Source: Thermodesulfobacteriota bacterium (GTDB lineage Bacteria > Desulfobacterota > Desulfobacteria > Desulfobacterales > Desulfosudaceae). From it: a DNA stretch of 64,000 nucleotides. Of the stretch, positions 48,072-56,400 are shown piece by piece. The stretch is from contig JBFMDX010000013.1 of assembly GCA_040753795.1 (NCBI GenBank), positions 62,001 to 126,000 of the forward strand. Reading direction: 5' to 3'. The notes beneath the pieces were generated by a model. It was not told the origin of the DNA. It saw only the letters and a list, made by a program, of their open reading frames with translations, and did no database searches. Within the stretch, counting starts at the first letter, position 1, and each line of letters opens with the position of its first letter. Position numbers and translations under genes: made by a program.

Positions 48072-48191
48072 ACCTCGTAGTTGTTCGGGTTATGGTTTGA
48101 CATCAAAGGTTTAAGTGTCATTTTGGCAACCCTCGTTGTTCCCTCGTAGTCCCTTGATTTACCCTCGTAGTTGCCCGGATTACCCTCGTAG
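48072..48191. repeat. Iteron-like direct repeats CCCTCGTAG
   Basis: The 9-mer CCCTCGTAG recurs at 48183, 48162 and 48141, with CCCTCGTTG at 48130 and ACCTCGTAG at 48072. The first four are spaced 21, 21 and 11 bases, close to whole helical turns, which suits a protein binding one face of the DNA. The stretch separates the primase and recombinase genes. Replication iterons or a regulatory array are both possible. Confidence 0.7.
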
Positions 48192-48195
48192 CCGG

Positions 48196-50868
48196 CTATT
48201 TCTTTTGTTTCTCCTCCTGCCGGATCAGCTTTTTGATCTCTTCAACAGGCGTCAGGTTCAGATAAAATTTGCTGCTGCCTTCGCCCTGGCCCTTGTAGTT
48301 CAAGGCGTAAGCATACTCCTTGCCGCGAGCCCCGAACCGGACATGAAGATATTCCAGGTCCTCAAGCTGGCTGATGTGGGCGCGTATCTGCCAGTCCGTC
48401 CAGTTGATGTTCTCCCGGATCATGCGCCGGGTAAAAAAAACCTCGTCAACTGGGATGCCCTGTTTTTGGGATATGTCTTTGACCATGCGATAAATGCCGT
48501 CAAGCAAAAGACGGGAAGGCCGGGCCAACTCGTCCAGGCTCCGGCCCAGAACGTCATTGGCCAGGACATTGGCCTTGTCGATGTCCTCTAACGTGACTTC
48601 AATGTATTCTACGGCCCGGCCGTCCGCCGCCACGGTCCTGGCCTCCCGCTGGTGCTGGTGTAAAAAGGCAATAGCTTCGATCAGGCCGAGATATTTGTCA
48701 TGATCCCGGCGGCTGATAAGCGACTTTGTGGGATAAGACAGATACGGCGTGTAAGGATTGACCACGGCCACGGGCTTTAACATCTGTTGGGCGATCTGGT
48801 GGATACGCTCGATATGGGCCGACTTGGTCCGGTTGACCAGGCCTTCCAGGGTTCTGGCCTGTTTTTGCTTGTCGTGGATGGCGGCCGTCATGGATTCTGA
48901 TTCGTCGATGGACAGAAAGATAAAGCGGGAAGCGGTCTCGGCGTCAATGTCGGCCGCCGTGGTGGTCAGCATGACCGAGACCGGGCCCTCCACGGTATAA
49001 GTCTCGGTCTTCATTTTGCCGGTGCCCGGATCCTTGCCGGTTGCGGCAACCCTGATCCGGCCTTCTGACTGAATGTTTCTTATAGAATACGCGGCCCCGC
49101 CCACGCCTGCTTCTTCCTCGATGGCCAGGATTTTATGCTTTAACGATCCTTCTTCCTTGTAAAACAGGGCCTGGTCGGTGACGCGGGTGTACTTTTCTTG
49201 GTGGCTTTCCGGGACAAAGCGGAGGATGGCGTTCTGCAGGGTTGATTTGCCGGCCCCGCTTCTCGACTGGATCAAGGTGGACAAGGGCTTTGCCAGAAGC
49301 CGAGACACGGCCGTCAGATAACAGACAATCTTGTTGGTCTCTTCCCCCACAATGCCCATGACCAGTAGGGCGTCCAGAATGTCTTTGAACATGTCCGGGC
49401 CTTTTAAGAACTTCTCGGCCGCGGCCTTTTCTGTCTGGCTGGGCTCAAGCCGGGGCGCTTGTTTTTCTTTAGGCTGATAACTTTCTACCAGGGCCAGCAG
49501 CTTGCCAATGTCTTCCTTGACCAGTTCCTCGGCCGCGCCGAACAGGTCGGCACAAAGTTTTGCAAACCAGAGCCGGGACCGGGACGAGTACAGATCAATG
49601 GTGGTCAGCTCAAACGGCAGGTTGCCTTCCACGTCCGGCGAGGCCTTGATCACGGCCTTAAGCTGGGTGTCGCCTCTTTGTATGCCCTTGACATGGTATT
49701 GCCGTTCTCCGTATCCGACGATAAAGCCGTTTTCCGTGTGCTTGTACAGGGTCTTTTTCCTGGGATGAACATGGTCGGAGTGCTCTAATGATTTGGGGTT
49801 AGCCTGTTTTAGCAGGGCCTCGAACTGCTCCGGGGTATGCCGGTTAAAGTAGATGTTCACGTCCTTTACCGGCAGTTCGACCGTATAGGCCGTGATCTGT
49901 TTGTTTTTTAGCTGCATGGCCACGGCCTGGGCCGCCTTGCGGCCGGGATCATCCGCGTCAAAGACCAGATAGGCCTCTTTTATTTTGCCTTTGCAGTAAG
50001 ACAGATGATCGTCGATCAGGCCGTTGGTGCCGTACAGGGGCATGACGTTTGTAAAGCCCTGGTCGTACAGGGTTAAAGCGTCGATGATGGACTCTGTTAA
50101 AAGGATGGCCTGGGAGCGTTTGACGGCCCCGGCATTGACCAGGCCGGAACGCTTGCCCGGCAAATACAAATGGGTCAGCTCGCAGCCCTCGTCTATGTTG
50201 CGGCCGTACAGGTTGACCACGGCCCCGGCCGTATCATACAGCGGGAACACCACGCAGTTTAAAAAGCGTTCGTTTCCCTTGGCGTTTAAGATGCCGATGG
50301 CTTTTAAATCGTCAAGGACTTCTTTGTCATCCGGAAGGATAGAAAGCAGGGTGCCGTTGACATAACCGGCCCCGAAGTCCTTTAAAGACTGGTTGCGGCT
50401 GATGCCTCGCTTGTTCTTGAGGTAGTCCAGGCCTTGGGTGGTTGTTTCTAAAGTGTGCTGGTAATAGGCGATGACGCGGGCCAGGAGTTTCTTTTGTTTG
50501 ACGGTCAGGGATTGGGGGTTGTCGGTGTCGGGGGTGTCGGGGTTTTCTTTGGGCTGGGGTTTTGATGGCGGGGATTTTTGGGCAGGTAAGGTAGATTCTG
50601 GGGCCGACAGTATCCGCACGGCCTCGGTAAAGTTCACCCGGTCAAACAGTTCGATAAACCGGATCACGTCCCCGGCCGCGCCACAGCCAAAGCACTGCCA
50701 CAGGTTGGTTTTGGGATTGATGGATAAAGATGGATTGTGATCATCGTGGAAGGGACACAGGCCGAAGTATCCCCGGCCGTTTTTTTTCAATTTGATGCCT
50801 TTGGCCTCGGCCAGGGCTTTCATGTCAACCGTAGTTTTGATACGGTCGATTTTCTCTTGTTCTATCAT
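48196..50868 (-). CDS. CHC2-zinc-finger / TOPRIM / AAA+ primase-helicase
   Basis: The 890-residue replication protein opens with a CHC2 zinc finger (C38, H41, C59, C62 in LCPFHDDHNPSLSI and QCFGCGAAGD). A TOPRIM primase domain (about 230-330) has LLTESIIDALTLYDQG and VFDADDPGRKA. The long C-terminal ATPase part (about 510-700) has Walker A SRSGAGKST near 538 and an acidic LAIEEEAG stretch. Such primase-ATPase fusions replicate phage satellites, plasmids and integrative elements. GGGAG precedes ATG 50868. Its start overlaps the upstream small gene by 44 bases. Confidence 0.88.
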   Translation of the reverse strand: MIEQEKIDRIKTTVDMKALAEAKGIKLKKNGRGYFGLCPFHDDHNPSLSINPKTNLWQCFGCGAAGDVIRFIELFDRVNFTEAVRILSAPESTLPAQKSPPSKPQPKENPDTPDTDNPQSLTVKQKKLLARVIAYYQHTLETTTQGLDYLKNKRGISRNQSLKDFGAGYVNGTLLSILPDDKEVLDDLKAIGILNAKGNERFLNCVVFPLYDTAGAVVNLYGRNIDEGCELTHLYLPGKRSGLVNAGAVKRSQAILLTESIIDALTLYDQGFTNVMPLYGTNGLIDDHLSYCKGKIKEAYLVFDADDPGRKAAQAVAMQLKNKQITAYTVELPVKDVNIYFNRHTPEQFEALLKQANPKSLEHSDHVHPRKKTLYKHTENGFIVGYGERQYHVKGIQRGDTQLKAVIKASPDVEGNLPFELTTIDLYSSRSRLWFAKLCADLFGAAEELVKEDIGKLLALVESYQPKEKQAPRLEPSQTEKAAAEKFLKGPDMFKDILDALLVMGIVGEETNKIVCYLTAVSRLLAKPLSTLIQSRSGAGKSTLQNAILRFVPESHQEKYTRVTDQALFYKEEGSLKHKILAIEEEAGVGGAAYSIRNIQSEGRIRVAATGKDPGTGKMKTETYTVEGPVSVMLTTTAADIDAETASRFIFLSIDESESMTAAIHDKQKQARTLEGLVNRTKSAHIERIHQIAQQMLKPVAVVNPYTPYLSYPTKSLISRRDHDKYLGLIEAIAFLHQHQREARTVAADGRAVEYIEVTLEDIDKANVLANDVLGRSLDELARPSRLLLDGIYRMVKDISQKQGIPVDEVFFTRRMIRENINWTDWQIRAHISQLEDLEYLHVRFGARGKEYAYALNYKGQGEGSSKFYLNLTPVEEIKKLIRQEEKQKK

Positions 50869-51124
50869 ATCTCGTCTCCCGCTGTCTGAGCTGGTTAAAA
50901 AGGATGTCGCGCAAATGGTTCAGGGATTCTCTGAACTGGACGGGGTTGACCAGGGCATGGCCGTCCCGGTATGCCTGGTCATGCTCGACCAGGTCCGGAC
51001 CGGTGAACATAAAGCTGGCGATCTGTTTGCCGTTTTCATTAAACCGGATGTCGTCCAGCCGTCCGCCCATGCACAGATAAAACGCCCCGCGGAAGATGTC
51101 GGTGGTTTCTAACGTGGATGTCAT
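50825..51124 (-). CDS. Small DUF5659-like protein
   Basis: The 99-residue protein contains FRGAFYLCMGGRLDDIRF, a pattern I link (not certainly) with the DUF5659 group found in mobile elements. I start at ATG 51124 (MTSTLETTDIFRG), which has GGGAGGTGA eight bases upstream. The frame continues to 51232 with no support. It overlaps the primase gene by 44 bases and leads the operon. It may be a replication or copy-control accessory, but the sequence does not show which. Confidence 0.6.
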   Translation of the reverse strand: MTSTLETTDIFRGAFYLCMGGRLDDIRFNENGKQIASFMFTGPDLVEHDQAYRDGHALVNPVQFRESLNHLRDILFNQLRQRETRYDRTRENRPYQNYG

Positions 51125-51183
51125 GCGGATCACCTCCCTTCTTGCTTTTTTGCGGGAGATAGGATAGAAAAAGAAAAGGTTTT

Positions 51184-51256
51184 CAAAGGGTTTTGGCCCT
51201 TTGATTGCCGGATTCCGGCCATCAACCCGCACTCGCCAAAGTTACGGTTGATGGCC
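51184..51256 (-). promoter_or_regulatory. Structured leader of the DUF5659-primase operon
   Basis: Two stems stand between the XRE operators and the operon start. GGCCATCAACC (51217-51227) pairs perfectly with GGTTGATGGCC (51246-51256). CAAAGGG (51184-51190) pairs with CCCTTTG (51197-51203), and in transcription order the latter is followed by AAAACCTTTTC and more pyrimidines. The order stem, then terminator-like stem, suggests an attenuator or antisense-controlled leader. Confidence 0.5.
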
Positions 51257-51317
51257 TTTTCTTCGCAAACCCCCGTCAATCAACTGTCAAGCAAAAAATT
51301 GATGTTTTTTAATGTGT

Positions 51318-51406
51318 CATTTTGCGTATGAATAATGTACGATCATCGTATAATGATGTCAAGCGCAAAATGCTATTGTTTTTAAAAGTCGTGATATATT
51401 TTTTCC
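51318..51406. promoter_or_regulatory. Operators and promoter of the XRE repressor
   Basis: CATTTTGCG (51318-51326) and CGCAAAATG (51364-51372) are perfect inverted copies. Between them lies TACGATCATCGTA (51338-51350), a 6-1-6 palindrome typical of XRE operators. A -10-like TATATT (51395-51400) ends only 6 bases before the repressor's ATG and no ribosome site is visible, so the transcript may be leaderless, as for lambda cI. Confidence 0.6.
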
Positions 51407-51757
51407 ATGAAGACAAAATCAACCATAATGAACTTCGGTAAAAACCTGGCGCACCTAAGAAAATCAAGCGGCCTGACTCAACAGCAACTGGCTGACAAGA
51501 TAGGCGTGTCACGGCGAGTCATAGCCTATTATGAAGGTGAGACAAAATATCCACCGGCTCACCTGATTGCTCCGCTATCAAAGGCATTAAATATCACAAC
51601 CGATGAACTCTTAGGCGTTAAGCCTCCCAAAAACAATGGAGGCAAGCCAGATCTCAAGTTACAACGTAGAATGAATAAAATTAAGGAGCTGCCGTCCTCA
51701 CAGCAGCAATTTATCCTTAAAGCCATTGACTCCCATCTAAAGGCTCTTGATAAATAG
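51407..51757 (+). CDS. XRE-family transcriptional regulator
   Basis: The 116-residue protein has a Cro/C1-type helix-turn-helix (about 13-65: LAHLRKSSGLTQQQLADKIG, VSRRVIAYYEGETKYP) and a short helical C-terminus (PSSQQQFILKAIDSHLKAL). It diverges from the DUF5659-primase operon across the palindromic operators. I infer it represses or balances that operon. Confidence 0.88.
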   Translation: MKTKSTIMNFGKNLAHLRKSSGLTQQQLADKIGVSRRVIAYYEGETKYPPAHLIAPLSKALNITTDELLGVKPPKNNGGKPDLKLQRRMNKIKELPSSQQQFILKAIDSHLKALDK

Positions 51758-52074
51758 ACAGCGGTAACTGTCTGCCTCCTCGGGCTTCAGCCCGCCAAAC
51801 TGCCGGCGGGCTTCCGCAGCCTGCGGGGGCAGCCAGGTCATTTATTTTATCCCCGCCCGCCCGGCGTTCGGGCTCTCCTTTGCGGCTTCGGGCCTGTCGG
51901 TCGCTTCGGCGTGGCGTAAAGCCGCTCCGCTCGGCACGTCTGATAATGCCGCATTATCAAGACGTGGGCACGGCGTGCCTTCCCTCGCTTCGCTTTTACA
52001 TAAACAAGTCTATGCAAACTTTACGCCTCGCCTTCGCTCCCTCTGCCCCTCGCCACGTCGTCGGCCCTCCGCCT

Positions 52075-52140
52075 CCCCGGATAAGGTATAAGGTCAATTT
52101 TATTCTGGATTGCCCGGATAAACCGGGCAATGACGAGGGT
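52075..52140 (+). repeat. REP-like repeat, copy B
   Basis: TTTTATTCTGGATTGCCCGG followed by ATAAACCGGGCAATGACGAG forms a stem (GCCCGG/CCGGGC). The upstream CCCCGGATAAGG block is shared with copy A at 42802. Confidence 0.75.
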
Positions 52141-52410
52141 GGTACATTTTTATTTTCCGATTTTTGGTATGGGTTTTTTCTGGTTTGTTCGTAAGGCCGG
52201 AGTATTCCGGTAATGGGCGGGCGTTTTTCTTTTTAACTGCTGTGCGCGCAGGGAGCGGAGGACGGGCGACAAAGAAGCCCGGCCGAGCCCGAGCACACAG
52301 CCATACCGTTTGAATGCGGGCTGGGCAAGAACTGAGGGAGGAGATATTTGCACGGCCTGGGGTGAGCCCGCCCGGCGGAGACAGGGCCGGCACAGGGCCT
52401 TGCCCGAATG

Positions 52411-52428
52411 GGCGGTTAAAAAAGAAAT
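52411..52428 (+). repeat. Direct repeat of the left-end arm (candidate right end)
   Basis: GGCGGTTAAAAAAGAAAT matches GGCAGTTAAAAAAGAAAT at 46122-46139 at 17 of 18 bases in the same orientation, bracketing 6.3 kb that carries the recombinase, primase and repressor genes. An inverted relative, CGTTTTTCTTTTTAACTGC, lies at 52222-52240. Confidence 0.5.
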
Positions 52429-52689
52429 GGGTGACGGGTGTATGCCCCGCCGAAGGGTAACGACGGCGGGGCGTGGTCAAATAAACGGGGTCAGAACCTA
52501 CAAGCTGCAAGGCCTGTGACGGCCCCTGGCGAGGGGGAGCGGTCGGGGGGTGGGCTTAAGATTGATTGCGTGGGGCGCACCTTTTTCTGCCGGCGCCGGT
52601 TATTTTGTACGGCAGGGATCGAAGCCGCGGCAGAGCCTGGCGCGCGGCTTGCCTGTTCCTCTGGTCATCCTCCGGTTTCTTTATTTGCC

Positions 52690-52730
52690 ATTACCCGACT
52701 TGATCGGGTAATCCAGAATAAAATTGATAT
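52690..52730 (-). repeat. REP-like repeat, copy C (inverted)
   Basis: ATTACCCGA-CTTGA-TCGGGTAAT forms a perfect 9-bp stem (52690-52712). It is followed by CCAGAATAAAATTGATA, the reverse complement of the copy A/B core. Copies B and C face each other about 550 bases apart. Confidence 0.75.
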
Positions 52731-52991
52731 GCAAGGCGCGTGACAGGCGAGGCAAACATCAAACATCCTTGCCCGCACGGCCACAGGCGAGGTCGGCCGG
52801 CAGAATGGGTGCGCTTTTTGCGGGCTGTGGCGCAAAAAGGCAACCAGGCAGGCATATAAAAAATGGGTATCCCTCCTTGTTCATGCCTGCCTGGTTGAGT
52901 TTTTTTGACCATCAGATTGACCTGTTTCCTTAGAGTCGTTGGGCAAAAAACCGTCACCCACTCTCACACACGGAATGAGTTATTTAATTAT

Positions 52992-53456
52992 TTAAGGACG
53001 TCCCCTATGTGTTCTCTTTCGTTTCCAAAGTAGTAATGCTTTTTCCAACTCTTCTAAATCCATGTTTAGCTCTATCTCATTGTACCTATTATCTTTAAGA
53101 AAACTCAGCAAATTAATTACAAATAGTGATTCTTCTTTATTAAATAAATTACAGTTCTTATTTTCATTTAGGTGGAATAATAATTGATCAATATAATATT
53201 CCTCGTCTTTGCCATACAATGCAAGGCGTACCAAAGCAGGAAAATAATATTTAAACCCTTTCTCATTTATAAATGCAATTGGGTCCCAAACTGCATTACC
53301 GAGTTCTTTATAGGTTATACTTTCTCTTGTATGTGCCGATAATACATCATCATGATCTTTACATTCTTCACAGTGTAAATAATTCGTAAAATGTAATGGT
53401 CTAAGATTATCAGGAAATAATCTTAAAGCCTCTTTAAGCAATTTTTCTTCATTCAT
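52992..53456 (-). CDS. AT-rich small protein, probable immunity for the RHS tip
   Basis: The 154-residue soluble protein is mostly helical, with a patterned N-terminal part (LHFTNYLHCEECKDHDD) and a central WDPIAFINEKGFKYYFPALV. The Cys/His cluster could bind a metal. I recall this pattern from uncharacterised small genes after RHS genes but cannot name it. It begins 31 bases after the RHS stop, in the usual place of an immunity gene, and is distinctly AT-richer than the chromosome. Confidence 0.6.
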   Translation of the reverse strand: MNEEKLLKEALRLFPDNLRPLHFTNYLHCEECKDHDDVLSAHTRESITYKELGNAVWDPIAFINEKGFKYYFPALVRLALYGKDEEYYIDQLLFHLNENKNCNLFNKEESLFVINLLSFLKDNRYNEIELNMDLEELEKALLLWKRKRTHRGRP

Positions 53457-53487
53457 GTATAGAGTTAAAATCCTTTCAACACTGGTT

Positions 53488-56400
53488 TTATTTGTTGCAA
53501 CAGTTTTTCGCTATGTATTCTTCTAACTTTTTAATGGCTTGTCTTCTCTCAATGATTTGTTGCTCATGACCGGCGTCGCCATCATTGGGATACCACTTCC
53601 GTGAAAACTCTTCTCTCATTCGTACACAGTCTTTTTCTCTTTGAAGGTTCCATTTTTTACGTTCACATAGATCAAGCCCCTCTGGCGGTGACTCATTACA
53701 ACGGTTATGATATTTTAAATATTCTGAACGTCTCTCAGCTGCATCTCCAATGTCATCTGACATTTCATAAAGCAAAGCTCCGAGTATGATTGCTGATCCT
53801 ATAGCTTCGCCAAAAGGTAGAGGGCCATCCAGAGCTGAAGCAGTTGTCGCAATTGGGATGGCGGCAGAAAGGACTTCCCCTAAACCTGATTCGTCTCTCC
53901 ATTTTAAAGGGTTATTGAATACATACCTAAAGAGGTTTGGGTCCCCGCTAAAGAAGCCTATTGGATCTTTACGCAGGTATCTTCCGATTTCTGGTTCGTA
54001 ATACCTAAACCCGTTATAATGCAGCCCCGTCTCGGCATCGTAGTATTGGCCCGGGAACCGCAGATTATTCTCAACCATCTCAACCTCCACCGTAGCCTTG
54101 CCAAAGCTTTCATACTTGGCTGACCACACCACCTCCCCGCTCCTGGCCGTCATCTTCTGCGGGGTACCGAGGTGATCGTTGTGATAGAAGTAATAACTCC
54201 CGTCGCTCTTCATGAACAGCGGATCGGTGCCCCAGGTACCGCCCGGCTGCCAGCCGTAAGTCTTGACGACATTTCCGGAGGCGTCCATTTCCGCGACCAG
54301 GCCTTCGTCGGCATAATGAAAGTATGTCCTGGTTCCGCCGACGTCCTTCCACAGCCTGCGGCCGAACGGGTCATAATAGTAGCTCGCCGTCAGCGTGCCG
54401 GAGTTCGGCAGGCCGTTCCAGACCTGGGCCAGCCGGTCTTCGGTGTTGTAGACATAGCTGAAGACCACGCCGTCAACGGTCTTTTTAACGGTGTTGCCAT
54501 TGGCGTCGTATTCATAACTGGCGGCCTGAAGGCCGCCGCTACCGGATCCTTCGGCCAAGCCGGGCACTGACAGAAGCTCATTGTTATCGTTATATGCCCA
54601 GGCCCCGTTCCGGTCGGCCGAGGTCAGACGGTTGCCCACGCTGTCGTAGGTAAAGGCTTCGTCCGTCAGGCTTACGGCCTCCGGGTTGTCGGCCGAGGTC
54701 AGCCGGTGCAGGGCGTCATACACGTAGGCATAATCCCCGTGCTCGGTGGTCTTGGCCGTGATGTTGTCCATATTGTCATGGGTGTAGGCGTAATTCAAGA
54801 GTTCGTTGGCGCCCGGGTCCTTGGCCGTGATCTGGCTGATCCGCATGAGCTGGTCATAACCAAACTCCTTGGAAGCCCCGCCGGGCAGGGTCATCCCCGA
54901 GAGTCGGTTCCAGGTATAGTCGCTGACCGTGACCAGGCCGGAGCCGGGGATCTGGACCCCGGCCAGGCGGTTGGCCGTGTCATAGGTATAGCCATAGGCC
55001 ACGCCGTCCGGCCCGGTAAAGCTCTCTTTCAGGCCGTTTTTCATGTAAGCATAAGAATGCGTTTTGCTGAACGTTCCGTAATTGACCGTCTCCGTGACCT
55101 TGCGTCCGGCCGGGTCATAGGCATAGACGGCCGAGGTGGCGCCGTCGTCATACCCGGTCAGGCGGCCGGTGGCGTCATAGGTGAACGTCACGGTCTTGAC
55201 CAGGGCGTTGGCGGCATCATAATACCGGGTTTCTATCAACTGGTCGGCGGCGTCATAGATATAGGTGGTCTTCTGGCCTTTGGCGTCGCGCTTTTCCGAG
55301 AGGTTGCCGGCTGCGTCGTAAGCATAGGTCGTCTGTTCGCCTTCCGGCCGTGTCTCCTCTGTCAACCGGTTGTTCAGGTCATACGCAAAGGTCGTGGTCT
55401 GGCCTTTGGCATCGGTTAAAGAGACCAGATTGCCCCGGGCGTCATAGGCATAGGAGGTCTGGCCCGAAGCCGGATCGGTCACTTTGACCAGCCGATTGAA
55501 ATTGTCATAGGCATAGGCGGTGATCCGGCCGTCCTTGTCGGTTTTGGCGATCAGGTTGCCGGCCGGGTCATACTCATACTGGGCCTGGGTGGTTTGTTCG
55601 GCCACATCCCGCTCGGCCGTCTTTCTGCCGCGGGTGTCGTAGCTGATCTGTTTTACGAACGTGGGATAGGTAATGGCCGAAGGCTGGTCGGCGCTGCCGG
55701 AGCAGGAAGAGCAGCCCGTGCCTGATCCGCCGTCATAGGACATGGACACGACGTTGCCGGCGCCGTCCGTGGTGCTGATCACCCGGCCGCGGTCGTCATA
55801 GGTATAGGTGGTGACCGCTCCTTCCGGATCGGTCATATTTAACAGTTTGCCGTCAAAGTTGTACTGGAAGACCGTAACCACGTCCTTGGTCCGGTCGGCC
55901 GGATCGATCACCCGGGTCTGTTTGATCAGGTGGCCCTGGGTGTCAAATTCAAACAGGGTTTGAACGTTGTCCGGGCCGGTCTCTCTGACCTTATTGCCCA
56001 TGGCATCATATTCATAGGCCGAGACCCGATCCAGGGGATCGGTGACCGAGGTCATGTTGCCGGCCGCGTCATAAACATAGGTCCAGGTGTGGTTGTCGTC
56101 ATCGGTCCGGGTCAGGACATTGCCCATGGCGTCGTGGGTAAAGTGCATGGTCTTGCCTTCCGGATCAGAGACCGAAGTCATGTTGCCGGCCGCGTCATAG
56201 GTCATGGTGGTGACGATGTCCGGCGGGCCGATGACGCGGGTCTCGGTCAGGTTGCCGACCGCGTCATAGGTATAACGGGTGACGCGCTCGTCGGCCGTGC
56301 CCGCGGCCTCGGTCTTCTCGATCAGGTTGACCTGGGCGTCATAGGCATAAGTGGTGATGATGCCGTTTTCATCGGTCTTTCTGATCGGCTTATGAATGAC

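Larger units (their letters stand above)
51758..52991. other. Structured, apparently non-coding stretch
   Basis: About 1.2 kb lies between the XRE gene and the RHS-linked small gene without a credible gene. Apparent frames here translate REP-like repeats or GC-rich, low-complexity stems. An imperfect palindrome ACGTC-TGATAATG ... CATTATCA-A-GACGT stands at 51936-51965, with several GC stems near 51790-51830. Two REP-like repeats face each other (52075-52140 and 52690-52730), and TTAAAAA-type arms occur at 52223-52240 and 52411-52428. It may hold an origin, an element end or an RNA gene. Confidence 0.4.

Noticed and set aside
48017-48121. 34-codon frame (MTLKPLMSNHNPNN...) before recombinase 1
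   Set aside because: It overlaps the iteron-like repeats and the recombinase start, has no clear ribosome site and resembles no family. The repeat array explains the sequence better.
51880-52194. 104-codon plus-strand frame in the non-coding stretch
   Set aside because: Its end (FILDCPDKPGNDE) is simply the translation of the REP-like repeat, and the rest is Arg/Ser-rich as expected from GC-rich non-coding DNA.
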